Below are positions 1 through 8,808 of a stretch of DNA of 39,517 nucleotides, piece after piece. Below the pieces are notes generated by a model, which was given only the letters and a program-made list of their open reading frames with translations, was not told the DNA's origin and did not search any database. Source of the stretch: an uncultured Prochlorococcus sp. (GTDB lineage Bacteria; Cyanobacteriota; Cyanobacteriia; PCC-6307; Cyanobiaceae); assembly GCA_902591865.1 (NCBI GenBank), contig CACJCK010000013.1:1-39517 (forward strand). Direction: 5' to 3'. Made by a program: the position numbers and the translations under genes. Position 1 is the first letter of the stretch, and every line of letters starts with the position of its first letter.

Positions 1-1
1 T

Positions 2-1954
2 TTTGATGATTCTTCAAGTAATTCCTTCTCAGGAATTAAAGATAAAACATCACTTTCCTTTACGACAGATGATGTTGTAGATCCATTGATTATCGGACCC
101 TCGGGAATCGCTGGTGATATTGAAAATCAAATTAATTTAAAAGAAAATTCAGTTCATATATTCACATTTGAAGCAGATGAAAATGTTAATTGGTCAATAA
201 GTGGAGGTGATGACTCTACAGATTTTTCTATTAATGAAACATCAGGAAGATTAGTTTTTAATATTGTCCCAGATTTTGAAACACCTTCAGACATAGATAA
301 AAATAGAATTCATGAGGTCACTATTCGAGCAACTGATTATTTTAATAACTTTAGTGAACAATATTTGTCAGTAGAAATTGAGGATATAGGTGAGAAAGAA
401 AATCAAACAGATAATTATTACAAATTATCTTACGTTAATTCTCAAGATTCTTTAAATGAGGAAATTTTTACTACTCAGCATGGAAATTTAGTAGAGGATG
501 TTGGTTTTTCTAGGCTTTCAAATCCCATAACAAATAATGATCACTTAGAAAACTTTTCAATTGGACAAACCACTCTAGATTTATCCCTCAATTTAGATAC
601 CACATCTATTAACGATGCTGTAGAACTTTCTGCAGGCTTAGGTCCATTTATTGATGAAATTTCAAGAGATAATAATTATTTAAGCTACTATTCTCTATCT
701 AAAAATAATTTTGGGGAGGTTCAAAGTATCAAGCCTTTTAATTATGATCCGAGAACCAGTCAAGGTGCTAGATTTTATGACCTTGATAATAATAGTTCTG
801 CTGACATAGTTCATGTACGATATGTTGATGGAGAAGAAGAGGATATCGATCTAGAAATTAATGGCACAACGAAATTGAATCCAACAACAGTTGCATCTGT
901 GGATCTAAAACCCATATTTGGAATTAATAATTCAATTCTTCAAGTTAAAGATCAAGATGATTCAGATTTTCAAGCAGCTCTTAATCTTAGAGCAGAAATC
1001 ATTTCCAAAGCAGAAAGTGTCAATCAAATTGGTTATTTAGTACTTAATCCAAACGAAGATGAAGAAATTTCTTATGATTTAATAAAAAACAGAGGAAATA
1101 TACTTTTATCTAATCTTGAAAGAAATGGAATCCCAGATATAACTGATATTGCAATAACGAAAGATATAAATTTGATTAATGGCCAAAAGATTGTGCTTTT
1201 CGAGATTGTAGATGACACTTTAGAATCTTTGTTAGAAAATTATTCATCAATAGATGAATTTGGTCAAAAATTTAATCTCCTAGAAATTAAGAATCTAAGT
1301 AACTCCGAAGCCGAACTAAGTAATGGGGGAAATGTTGTTTCTATTTCTCTAATGGATGAATTGGGTAATATCAATAACTTGATTTCAAATGAAATGAACG
1401 ACAATACAATTTTTGATTTTTCAAGTTTAGCAGGAAGATATCTCAAGGGAATTGTCTCTCTAACAAGGGAATCAGTAGATGATAGTAAGATAGGTTTTTA
1501 TATTATTAAGAATTCAGAAGGTGCTGTTTTGGATCCTAATACTGGCGATTTAATAAATCCAGGGGATCCTGGTTACAAAGAAGCTGCCTTAGATGCTGAA
1601 AATATGTTTACTCCCTTCGAAATATTATCTACAAGAGATATAAATGCTATTACTCAAGTAGTTACCAATTATGATGGAGCTTCAGAGGTGATTGCAAACA
1701 ATATTTATACTTCAATTCCATCAAGGAGCAAAAGAGATAAAGATATCCAAACATTCTCTGAAGATGATTTAATTGCTCCTTACGCGATAAATTCATCAGG
1801 CAATACTTTTTTTACTTTTGAAGAAGCAAATGAAGATGGTTTAAATCATTTTAGAAATTTTGGAGACGGAGCATTTGGCTTAGAAAGCTCTTTAAACGGC
1901 GGAGATAAGGACTTTGACGATCTAATTGTAAGTTTTAATTTTGAATTGGCATAA
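2..1954 (+). CDS. Cadherin-like / DUF4114 surface protein, 5'-truncated by window edge
   Basis: The frame is open from base 2 with no stop, so this is the last 650 residues of a longer protein whose start lies outside the window; the first internal TTG at 86 is not a credible start. Near the N-terminal end is a cadherin-type repeat (about residues 35-130), recognisable from the WSISGGDDSTDFSINETSG and VTIRATD signatures and rich in Asp. The last ~50 residues match the DUF4114 pattern (DGLNHF, then GDGAFGLE, then GGDKDFDDLIV), an acidic module usually found at the C-terminus of large secreted or calcium-binding cyanobacterial proteins. No membrane span is visible in the part present. It is probably exported and attached to or released from the cell surface. 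Ligand and function are unknown. Family calls are from motif recognition; the adhesion role is inference. Confidence 0.75.
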   Translation, partial: FDDSSSNSFSGIKDKTSLSFTTDDVVDPLIIGPSGIAGDIENQINLKENSVHIFTFEADENVNWSISGGDDSTDFSINETSGRLVFNIVPDFETPSDIDKNRIHEVTIRATDYFNNFSEQYLSVEIEDIGEKENQTDNYYKLSYVNSQDSLNEEIFTTQHGNLVEDVGFSRLSNPITNNDHLENFSIGQTTLDLSLNLDTTSINDAVELSAGLGPFIDEISRDNNYLSYYSLSKNNFGEVQSIKPFNYDPRTSQGARFYDLDNNSSADIVHVRYVDGEEEDIDLEINGTTKLNPTTVASVDLKPIFGINNSILQVKDQDDSDFQAALNLRAEIISKAESVNQIGYLVLNPNEDEEISYDLIKNRGNILLSNLERNGIPDITDIAITKDINLINGQKIVLFEIVDDTLESLLENYSSIDEFGQKFNLLEIKNLSNSEAELSNGGNVVSISLMDELGNINNLISNEMNDNTIFDFSSLAGRYLKGIVSLTRESVDDSKIGFYIIKNSEGAVLDPNTGDLINPGDPGYKEAALDAENMFTPFEILSTRDINAITQVVTNYDGASEVIANNIYTSIPSRSKRDKDIQTFSEDDLIAPYAINSSGNTFFTFEEANEDGLNHFRNFGDGAFGLESSLNGGDKDFDDLIVSFNFELA

Positions 1955-2056
1955 TCGTTTAAAAAAGTTCAAAAATAAAATTTTTGGTGATTCATTGGCT
2001 TCCATATCGACTCTAAAACTTTTTATGGATATTAATTCTTACTATTAAATAAACTA

Positions 2057-3778
2057 TCAGAATTCAAATGATGAGGGTTTATCAGGAAATTTTGTAATTA
2101 CTATCCCTAATTTTTTAATCTTGAAAGCAACTTTAGAAAAATAAGAGACATCATCTCCAATAAGAAAGTTTGAATTAAGCATAATTATAAAATCTCTTAT
2201 ACATTCGTAATTAAGATCCTTTTTTTTTGGAGAGTGAATTTCGAATAAATCTTGAGGTTTTAACTTATGAATTCCACATTCCCTTACTTTGGTTGAAACT
2301 AAGTTTGGTAGAGCTAATCCACAATTATATTTCTTCAACCATATCTCTATTAGTTTTAAAGAATCACTCATTAAATAAAGTGGTAAGGATGATTTTAAAG
2401 ATTTATAAATATCCCAAATTGCTTTGACGTACTCATCTGCATTTTGCCATTGATTATGAAGATCCTTAACTGGTGAATAATCAGCCACATTTCCCCCTAA
2501 CCATTTTTTACTTCCACCCCTCAAGTGAATAACGTCATAGGAGCGATAATATAAATTTTTCTGAGATGAAAAATTTAATATATTTTCTTTTAATTCTTTC
2601 GATAGACTTAAACAATTAGTCAAGAAATAAGTACTTTTTCTAAAACCTCTTCCTGGATAAACAACAATTTCCTCTTCAAAATCTGATTTACACCCATTAG
2701 AAATTTCATGCAGAATAGCTTGATTTTCGTTTAATCTAAAGCTTTTATTAGACATGAATTCAATAAAATTAAAGTTATTCATTTCATTTTTCCAGGCTTT
2801 AGGGAATACTCTTAATGAATTCTTATTTTGATTAAAAAATTCTAAAAAGGCCTCAATCTCAATATTTTTTACCCCATTAATATCAAAATACTCGCAGAAT
2901 TTTACACTTTGATTATGAGACCAATGCTCATCTCTCCAGTCAACTACAAGAATTCTTCGTGTTTGCGATGCATATTCTATAGCTTGAAGTAAGCATTGCA
3001 AACGATCACAAAATCCCTCAACACCTTTTAAAACAACAAATTTAGAATTTAAATAATTACACTTCTTAACAGGTAAATTATATTTAATAAGAGGAAGTCT
3101 TCTAATACCTAAATTTATTTTTTCTTTCAGTAATTCTTCGTTGGATTCTTTTTCATATAAGTATCTTTTCCCAATCCAAGAAAATTGATTTCGCTTAAAA
3201 AGTATAGGATTTATTTCTTCGTCCCCAAATGCTACCAAATCCGAGTGAATATATGCATCATCTCTTACTATGGGATAAATTTTACTCGCTAAAAAATCTT
3301 GATCAGCCCCATATTCATTAAAATTATTCCATTCACTAAGAAGACCGTTAAGATTGTTTATCTTTTTGCTTTTTGGTCTATAACCAAACAACCCTCCCAA
3401 TATGTAAAACATATGATTAGGATGATCTCTGATTATATGGAAACTACATTCTGATTTCAACCATTCTTTAACAGTCCACTCATCTCTCTCATCTAAGATT
3501 GAATCAACATCTCTAATAATCACAGCATCATAGTAAGTTTCTTGAATTGGCAAAAATCTATAAAACATAAAATCACAAAAAGCTTTACGCTGCAATCTTA
3601 TTGTTTTACAACCTAATGCTTGAAGTTCATTCTCTAAACTATTTTGAATCTCATCAGAAATATAAAATCTTAATTCCCAATCTTTGAAAACTTGTTTTGA
3701 TGCTTTTGCATTTAAAATAGCACCATCAATATATGAAGGATCGTCACCATATAAACAAAAGGATATAAGCTTCTTCAT
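2057..3778 (-). CDS. Two-domain glycosyltransferase (GT-A-like N-terminus, fucosyltransferase-like C-terminus)
   Basis: 573 aa, convergent with the cadherin-like gene. The N-terminal ~230 residues resemble nucleotide-sugar-dependent GT-A enzymes, with a likely metal-binding DxD (D90-V-D92 in IIRDVDS) and a GADQDFLA segment. The second half resembles GT-B fucosyltransferase-like proteins of the NodZ / O-fucosyltransferase type: GVEGFCDRLQCLLQAIEYA followed by VVDWRDEHW, and an HLRGG segment near residue 417 that recalls the GDP-fucose-binding HxRRGD-type motif. No signal peptide or membrane span, so it is probably cytoplasmic and acts on lipopolysaccharide, a surface polysaccharide or a glycoprotein. 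Position beside a large surface protein fits envelope decoration. Sugar donor and acceptor cannot be read from sequence. The double-domain layout is what I see; the enzymatic assignment of each half is inference from motifs. Confidence 0.65.
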   Translation of the reverse strand: MKKLISFCLYGDDPSYIDGAILNAKASKQVFKDWELRFYISDEIQNSLENELQALGCKTIRLQRKAFCDFMFYRFLPIQETYYDAVIIRDVDSILDERDEWTVKEWLKSECSFHIIRDHPNHMFYILGGLFGYRPKSKKINNLNGLLSEWNNFNEYGADQDFLASKIYPIVRDDAYIHSDLVAFGDEEINPILFKRNQFSWIGKRYLYEKESNEELLKEKINLGIRRLPLIKYNLPVKKCNYLNSKFVVLKGVEGFCDRLQCLLQAIEYASQTRRILVVDWRDEHWSHNQSVKFCEYFDINGVKNIEIEAFLEFFNQNKNSLRVFPKAWKNEMNNFNFIEFMSNKSFRLNENQAILHEISNGCKSDFEEEIVVYPGRGFRKSTYFLTNCLSLSKELKENILNFSSQKNLYYRSYDVIHLRGGSKKWLGGNVADYSPVKDLHNQWQNADEYVKAIWDIYKSLKSSLPLYLMSDSLKLIEIWLKKYNCGLALPNLVSTKVRECGIHKLKPQDLFEIHSPKKKDLNYECIRDFIIMLNSNFLIGDDVSYFSKVAFKIKKLGIVITKFPDKPSSFEF

Positions 3779-4240
3779 TCTAGTATGAAATAATTAGAGG
3801 ATAAATAAACATTACTCTTTGCAAGTCAAAAAATTTAATTTTTTTTTTTAAATTTTCTAAATAAAAAATCATTTTTCATAATTAATAATTCTTTTAATCT
3901 TAAATTGCTCATAGTATTTAAATTAACTTTAATTAGTTTTCTAATTTAAGATTATTGAATATGAATAAATAAATTCTTTATTACGCCAACAATACAGCTG
4001 ATATGGAATAAATCAAGTAAATAACCTTTCTAAATTGAAAATGTATGTGATTATTTGATGATAATGATCATCAAATCTTCTTAAAAATAATATTTTTTCA
4101 CTGGAAGCTTGAAATTTACAGAACTAGAGAAAAATAAATAATTTTAATACTGTTTTTTTATAAAACTTTTTATGTATTCAGAACTTGTTTTGTCACCTTC
4201 TTAACGATAAAAGAAAATATGAGCATATTCCTTAAGAAGT
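3779..4240. other. AT-rich intergenic region without recognisable gene
   Basis: About 460 bp of very AT-rich sequence separating the minus-strand glycosyltransferase start from a plus-strand gene. It should hold the promoters of both, but I see no clear -35/-10 pair and no convincing hairpin. An ATG at 4219 opens only a nine-codon frame. Confidence 0.5.
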
Positions 4241-4663
4241 TTGTTTAAAAAAAGAACTAAAAGAATATCTCGTAATAGTGTTAATAGAAGAAAAACTCCC
4301 ACAAGAAAAAAGGTTCATTCCAAATCCAGAAAAAGAGTAAAAAGGAAAAATAATTATTCTTTTTCTTCACCTATTTTTTCCTCATTTATTATTTTTGCAG
4401 GTTTCATAATCCTTTCACTCACAATATTTATTCTTATCAGACAATTACAGCCAGTAATCAGAAATGAAAGATTGAAATTCTTGTGCACTTATCAACTTGG
4501 TGATAAAAAAAGTCAAAGCTATAAAAGATCAAAATTAGAATTAGAAAAGCTTGTTGGAGATAGTGATAAGTATTGCAAAAATTTTCTTCTTCCAAAAGAA
4601 AAATCTAAAAAAGGATTTAAATTATTGCCAATGATGAGGAATATTCTTTTTAGATTTATTTAG
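4241..4663 (+). CDS. Basic single-pass membrane protein, unknown function
   Basis: 140 aa if the TTG at 4241 is used; the frame is open back to 4223 with no ATG, so the start is uncertain. The first ~45 residues are extremely rich in Lys and Arg (KKRTKRISRNSVNRRK, then KSRKRVKRKN), followed by one strong membrane helix at about residues 47-68 (FIIFAGFIILSLTIFILI) and a mixed C-terminal domain with two cysteines (CTYQLG and KYCKNF). Positive-inside topology would leave the basic tail in the cytoplasm, where it could contact nucleic acid or phospholipid, and the C-terminus outside. I do not recognise a named family. Lies directly before the tRNA-like remnant at 4674. Confidence 0.55.
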   Translation: MFKKRTKRISRNSVNRRKTPTRKKVHSKSRKRVKRKNNYSFSSPIFSSFIIFAGFIILSLTIFILIRQLQPVIRNERLKFLCTYQLGDKKSQSYKRSKLELEKLVGDSDKYCKNFLLPKEKSKKGFKLLPMMRNILFRFI

Positions 4664-4673
4664 TATTTTCCCT

Positions 4674-4724
4674 TAGTGGTTTTGGAGAACTAGGTCTTAG
4701 GTTCAAATCCTGTCAACCCGACCA
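4674..4724 (+). pseudogene. Degenerate 3' half of a tRNA, tRNA-Pro(TGG)-like; possible att remnant
   Basis: The end of this stretch reads as the 3' part of a tRNA: T arm with loop TTCAAAT at 4702-4708 inside a partly paired stem (4697-4701 with 4709-4713), acceptor strand CAACCCG at 4714-4720, discriminator A and an encoded CCA at 4722-4724. Upstream, TTTTGGAG at 4680-4687 resembles a proline anticodon loop (TGG at 4683-4685), but the anticodon stem pairs poorly, and no D arm or 5' acceptor strand (expected CGGGTTG) is present. It is therefore not a working tRNA. In Prochlorococcus such 3' tRNA fragments are left by integrases that target tRNA genes, marking one edge of an island. I see no integrase here. 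The isotype is tentative. Confidence 0.5.
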
Positions 4725-4891
4725 TAATAATCCAAGTCTTCGAGTGGTTTTCCAACCTGTCTTTCTTGTTACTTGGCAATAGAAGAAATGAGACTTAGAG
4801 ATTACATAGCGATTAAATAATAAAAATGTTTATTAAACCTATTTAGCCTTTTAATTTTTTAATATATGTATAAATTAAATTTCTTATTATA

Positions 4892-5146
4892 GTGAGTAAA
4901 TTCAAAGATAACTTTTCAAGCGAAAGCTTTTACCCAGATAGTAATTATTATCTTGACATGGAAAATACTCCTAAAGTAGAAACGATTTCAAAAGATCAAA
5001 AATCCAATGTGGGGGCAAATTTTGAATGGCCAAATACTTATTGGTTTATTGCTGAAAGAACCAATGGAAGGTTAGCAATGATAGGGTTCATGGCTGTCAT
5101 TATTAACTATACCTTATTTGGATGGATAGCTTATCCAATTCTTTAA
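4892..5146 (+). CDS. hli: High-light-inducible protein (Hli), single-helix chlorophyll-binding
   Basis: 84 aa from a GTG start. The C-terminal third has the Hli helix with the chlorophyll-binding signature ERTNGRLAMIGFMA (Glu and Asn/Arg ligands), then NYTLFGWIAYPIL, preceded by a soluble 45-residue N-terminal extension. Hli proteins are thylakoid single-helix relatives of plant LHC antennae that bind chlorophyll and carotenoid and protect photosystems or assembly intermediates under stress. Stand-alone copy just after the tRNA-like remnant; marine picocyanobacterial islands and their phages commonly carry extra Hli copies. Longer than the ~40-residue Hli proteins at the right end of the window. 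Confidence 0.92.
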   Translation: MSKFKDNFSSESFYPDSNYYLDMENTPKVETISKDQKSNVGANFEWPNTYWFIAERTNGRLAMIGFMAVIINYTLFGWIAYPIL

Positions 5147-5375
5147 ATGAGTAATTCTAATTTGAAAAGGTTTAGATAATTCTTGAACTCATTGTCTTCA
5201 ATATGCTGCGTTCGTTATAACTGCATTTGCTATTTATTTTCTTTGAGCATTTTTCAATGATGCTAATTACCACCATTTCGCTATAAAAATATTCAAATTC
5301 TTGAATTGTATGGATATAACGCACGTAGTTATTTCGTAATACGTTGGAAAGTAGACTTTTATTTTTTAAAAAGTA

Positions 5376-5629
5376 ATGGCTAGGTCTTACTTGATAGTTA
5401 ATTTAACTAAATCAAGGTGGAAAGGGTTATCTAAATACAAATAATGAAGATCAATTTTTTTAAATATAAGTTTACTGATTCTGGGGAGATTAACTTCTAC
5501 ATTGGCAAAGAACCACCTGTCATGACAACTAGAAAAGAATTAAAGAAAAATAGAAAAATTAATTTCTCAGCTTTTAAGAAGAACCTAGGAAGATTGCAAA
5601 AAAATAGAGCTAAGGCTGGTAATCCTTAA
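5376..5629 (+). pseudogene. Split DUF1651-like gene (copy 1), frameshifted
   Basis: Two abutting frames together resemble one member of the family that is intact at 6664-6906. ORF a (ATG 5376, TAA 5442-5444, 22 aa) begins MARSYLIVNL, close to the MAKSYWLIN start of the intact copy. ORF b (ATG 5444-5629, 61 aa) carries FKYKFTDSGEINFYIGKEPP-VM, matching FEYMFIDTGKIAVGLGNKPP-VM. The stop of ORF a and start of ORF b overlap as TAATG, and the frames differ by one base. The usual C-terminal LL-x-x-GW motif is lost and replaced by a basic tail. Either a frameshifted remnant or a translationally coupled two-piece gene; I favour decay. Confidence 0.5.
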
Positions 5630-5786
5630 AAAGTGATCAAATAATTCTCAATTACTAACTAATAGTGGTATTGATAATAAGCTTTTCATACTATTCTAAT
5701 TTTTTCTTCCAAAGTCGAAAATTAAAATCTGGCATTTTGTTAACCAATTTACTTTAACTTCCCAATTACTTACATTGTTTTTTTGA

Positions 5787-6509
5787 TTAGTCATATGTTT
5801 TTGAGGAATTTTCGAGTAATCCATTTAATTTTAAGACTTCTTCTTTACTAAGTTCTCTATATTCTCCTGTTGGCACGTCTAGCTCAATATTCATAATTCT
5901 TACACGCTTTAATGACCGTACTCTATATCCTAAGGCCTCGCACATTCTTCTAATTTGGCGGTTAAGTCCCTGTGTGAGGATTATTTTAAAATTTCTTGGA
6001 CCCAATTGTTTTACAAAACAATTTTTAGTTATTGTGTCTAATATTTCAACTCCATTACTCATGCTTTGAATAAAGTCGCTATTAATCGGACGATTAACTT
6101 TTACAATATATTCTTTTTCATGATTATTTCTTGCTCTGAGTATTTTATTTACGATATCTCCATCATTAGTTAGAAAAATCAATCCCTCACTGAGTTTATC
6201 TAATCTTCCGATAGGGAAAATTCTTTTAGGATATTTAATGAAATCTATGACATTATTGGGTTCTACTTTTCTATCTGTTGTGCAAACAATTCCTACAGGT
6301 TTATTAAAAGCTAAGTATACGTTTTTTTGTCTCTTTGATTTTTCTATTCTTTGACCTTTAACTTCTACTTGATCACTTTCTTCTACTTTGGCACCAATTT
6401 CTGGAATTTTGCCGTTAATTGTTACCTTTCCTTCTAAGATTAATCTATCTGCTTCTCTTCTAGAACAAAAACCGACTTCACTTAAATATTTATTTATTCT
6501 GGTAGCCAT
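5787..6509 (-). CDS. rluF: 23S rRNA pseudouridine synthase, RluF type (RsuA/RluB/E/F family)
   Basis: 240 aa. N-terminal S4 RNA-binding domain (about residues 2-48: INKYLSEVGFCSRREADRLI), then the RsuA-family catalytic domain with GRLDKLSEGLIFLTNDGD, whose Asp104 is the expected nucleophile. The following NKILRARNNHEKEYIVKVNR, GVEILDTITK and QGLNRQIRRMCEALGY are close to E. coli RluF, which makes pseudouridine at position 2604 of 23S rRNA. RluB/RluE are the alternatives, but the HEKEY and NRQIRRMCE segments favour RluF. A picocyanobacterial genome normally has another RsuA-family enzyme, so this may be an extra, accessory copy; that is inference. Monocistronic, minus strand. Confidence 0.85.
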   Translation of the reverse strand: MATRINKYLSEVGFCSRREADRLILEGKVTINGKIPEIGAKVEESDQVEVKGQRIEKSKRQKNVYLAFNKPVGIVCTTDRKVEPNNVIDFIKYPKRIFPIGRLDKLSEGLIFLTNDGDIVNKILRARNNHEKEYIVKVNRPINSDFIQSMSNGVEILDTITKNCFVKQLGPRNFKIILTQGLNRQIRRMCEALGYRVRSLKRVRIMNIELDVPTGEYRELSKEEVLKLNGLLENSSKTYD

Positions 6510-6663
6510 TTTGGATAATTCATTTTTATCTGCACTAAATTTAATGATTTACTAATCTCTTCATATTTTAGATCGGCTGTCAATTTAAGTTAATATTCTC
6601 ATTATTTAATTTCAAATTATTTTCATCAATAATTTCTATCGCAAAGATCCATCTCTCTTTTTA

Positions 6664-6906
6664 CTACCAATTTTTTTCAATTTTCCTCCATCCCTTAGAC
6701 AGTAATCTTTGATAAATTTCTCTAGCTAAATCTATTTCAACAGAAACTGTATTTATCATTACTGGTGGTTTGTTTCCTAATCCCACCGCTATTTTTCCAG
6801 TATCTATAAACATATACTCAAAAACTCCATCAATACTCTTATCGTTTTTCATAAATCTTTTAACTTCTGAACTATTTGAATTAATCAACCAATAAGATTT
6901 AGCCAT
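6664..6906 (-). CDS. DUF1651-like small protein (intact copy 2)
   Basis: 80 aa, ATG start (MAKSYWLIN). It ends with the family hallmark of an Ala-Arg helix followed by YQRLLSKGWRK. The central FIDTGKIAVGLGNKPPVM segment is shared with the split copies at 5376-5629 and 9414-9673, which makes this the reference copy in the window. DUF1651 proteins are small soluble proteins found mainly in marine picocyanobacteria; function unknown. It ends 32 bp upstream of nothing on its own strand but starts 32 bp after the end of the SRAP gene, so the two may be transcribed together. Confidence 0.6.
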   Translation of the reverse strand: MAKSYWLINSNSSEVKRFMKNDKSIDGVFEYMFIDTGKIAVGLGNKPPVMINTVSVEIDLAREIYQRLLSKGWRKIEKNW

Positions 6907-6938
6907 TAATCTAACTTTGGAATTAGTAAGCGTTCCAT

Positions 6939-7577
6939 TTAAAACAAACTCATTTGATCAGTTTCTTTTTTCTTGACATCCTCTACTAGCCAACCATCGG
7001 GGGACCAACTCATTATGATTGCTAATAATCCTTTTAATTCATCTGCATCTTTAACTTGCTCTGTCCATTGTTCCTCATATCCATTAGGAACGATCACAGG
7101 CATGCGGTGATGAAAAGGTTTAATTAAATCATTTGGATTAGTTGTTAAAACGCAACAACTCTCAAGTTCTGCACCATCTTGCGAGGTCCACTTACTCCAA
7201 ATTCCTCCCAACCAAAAAGTCTCATAATTCGCTTTTCGAACGCGATATTTTTTTTCAAAAAAACCGCTCGCAGGTATTAGGCACCTTTTATGTTTCCAAC
7301 TTCCACTAAATAATTGTTTTTCTTCTACGGTTTCTGATCTTGCATTAAATGGTCTTGGTCTCTCTTTATCAAATGGGTCTCTCGCCCAAGGAGAAATAAA
7401 GCCCCATGTCATAAAAGTAGTTTTAATTCTTCCTTCGTTTTTAATTACAAGCACAGGATCATTAGGTGTTATAAGATTTTGAGTCTCGTATTTATAATCA
7501 AGACCACTTGGATAGTCTTGTTTCAAAACCTTTGGCAAATTCTCAAATTTAGTTTTCAGCTCAAATCTTCCGCACAT
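6939..7577 (-). CDS. yedK: SRAP-domain protein (YedK/HMCES), abasic-site DNA-protein crosslinker
   Basis: 212 aa. Begins MCGRFEL; Cys2, exposed after removal of Met1, forms a thiazolidine crosslink with abasic sites in single-stranded DNA in this family. Other signature positions are present: FNARSET (Asn78), PASGFFEKK (Glu108) and HHRMPVIV (His156). Length is usual for the family. Cytoplasmic; protects abasic sites at replication forks, and historically called SOS-response-associated peptidase. Followed 32 bp downstream by the DUF1651-like gene on the same strand. I see no LexA box upstream. Confidence 0.9.
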   Translation of the reverse strand: MCGRFELKTKFENLPKVLKQDYPSGLDYKYETQNLITPNDPVLVIKNEGRIKTTFMTWGFISPWARDPFDKERPRPFNARSETVEEKQLFSGSWKHKRCLIPASGFFEKKYRVRKANYETFWLGGIWSKWTSQDGAELESCCVLTTNPNDLIKPFHHRMPVIVPNGYEEQWTEQVKDADELKGLLAIIMSWSPDGWLVEDVKKKETDQMSLF

Positions 7578-7763
7578 TGATACTTAGAATATTTTAAAAA
7601 TAACTTTTAAAAAGCAGCTAACTTTCCTTATTCTAGATCTACTTTCAGTTTTCTCAAAAAAAACAATTTTTTTCATAGAAAGATTATCATCTAAATAATT
7701 AAAAGAAAATATAAATATTGAAAAGTTTCCTCATATTAAATTTAAATGTTTCGAATTTAAATT

Positions 7764-7994
7764 ATGACAGATCTTATTCTTTATTTAACTATGTTATTGG
7801 GACTTGGAGGAGTTTAGGTATTAATCTCTTTTTTCCATAATGATGACAATGGTGATGATGGAGAAAAATATATTTTTAATCTGAAACACACTAATTTAGC
7901 AAGTTATTTGATTTGTTTACAAAAAATATCATCTAAAAAGGTTTTTTCGCAAAAACAGAATTCCAATGAAAATAGTTTTCTAGAAGTAAATTAA
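7764..7994 (+). pseudogene. 76-codon small membrane protein gene interrupted by in-frame TAG
   Basis: ATG at 7764 opens MTDLILYLTMLLGLGGV, then a TAG at 7815-7817, after which the same frame continues as VLISFFHNDDNGDDG to a TAA at 7992-7994. The hydrophobic stretch spans the stop, so the intact form was probably one membrane helix with an acidic loop and a basic tail; TGG to TAG is the simplest lesion. Either decayed, a sequencing or assembly error, or a 17-residue peptide followed by unrelated frame. The family is not recognised. Confidence 0.4.
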
Positions 7995-8189
7995 ATATTG
8001 TCTTTTTTTGCGAGATATACTTCGAGATTATATTTATTTTTTAAATAAATTGTTGGTCCTCTATCCGTATATGTTAGTGCCTTAAACCGTACATTTTTAA
8101 TAGTCGATTGATAAGCATGCCTAGTTAGAACTAAATGGTAACAAAGATAAATTAAATGCCTTCAACACCATAAAACTTGCAATAAATAT

Positions 8190-8348
8190 GTGTTGAGTTA
8201 CAAAGATTCAACAAATAAGACATATGAAGTTGGCTTCTATGCGCGCGATGCATACGATTGCCTAATGCTTGCGAGAGAATTTAACTCTTACTTACATGAC
8301 AATCCAGGATCTGTAATCAGAATCCAACAAAAATTTTTCGGAAATTAA
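8190..8348 (+). CDS. Small soluble protein, unknown function
   Basis: 52 aa from GTG (or 51 from the adjacent TTG at 8193). Sequence SYKDSTNKTYEVGFYARD, then CLMLAREFNSYL, ending with SVIRIQQKFFGN. No membrane segment or signal peptide. Reads as a real coding frame: balanced composition, charged residues well spread, and the next gene starts only 2 bp after its stop, implying co-translation. Looks like the short conserved hypotheticals of Prochlorococcus; I assign no function. Confidence 0.5.
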   Translation: MLSYKDSTNKTYEVGFYARDAYDCLMLAREFNSYLHDNPGSVIRIQQKFFGN

Positions 8349-8350
8349 TT

Positions 8351-8515
8351 ATGAATCTTAAAAGATCACCATTTGCAATTCAAGATAAAAATACAAGAGA
8401 TCTTGATAATGCAAAAGATTATCCAACAATTGCAGATTTAATGAGAGAACAGAAAGTTCCACAAGATTATGTTAATACAGTTCACCGTCGAAGAGATTTA
8501 GACTCTCTTGGTTAG
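8351..8515 (+). CDS. Small soluble protein, unknown function
   Basis: 54 aa, ATG 2 bp after the preceding small gene. MNLKRSPFAIQDKNTRDLD at the start and VNTVHRRRDLDSLG at the end; strongly charged, no membrane segment. Two-gene unit with 8190-8348. Family not recognised. Confidence 0.5.
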   Translation: MNLKRSPFAIQDKNTRDLDNAKDYPTIADLMREQKVPQDYVNTVHRRRDLDSLG

Positions 8516-8808
8516 TTTACGAGAATGGCTATTTACTAATTTTTAAAAATTAACGATTATGGTGAATGCCACTTGCGATTCATTTATAAATGATTTTTTT
8601 CTTCCTCAAGTTTTTTAAAGCTCTATAGGCATATATGCAATATCTTTTTTTATTGCATTAAATGGATCTCTATACTTTTCAGGTTTAGATAAAGCATTTT
8701 TATAAAATTGTATTGACTTTCAATTTTTTCGGGAGAAAATTTTCCCAAAAAAAACATGTACTATCCTTTTATAGTAAATTCACAGTCAAACACACAAAAG
8801 ACTAATTA
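8516..8808. other. Intergenic stretch with a possible decayed minus-strand coding remnant
   Basis: No intact gene. On the minus strand, 8719 down to 8615 reads as a 34-codon frame (KSIQFYKNALSKPEKYRD, then NAIKKDIAYMPIEL, stop) with natural-looking amphipathic composition but no start codon and a TGA just upstream. It may be the tail of a lost TPR-like or helical protein. Confidence 0.3.

Noticed and set aside
4219..4248. ATG before the basic membrane protein gene
   Set aside because: It opens a nine-codon frame out of phase with the gene.
8615..8719. 34-codon minus-strand frame
   Set aside because: Protein-like composition but no start codon, and a TGA directly upstream; at best a remnant, so noted only within the intergenic entry.
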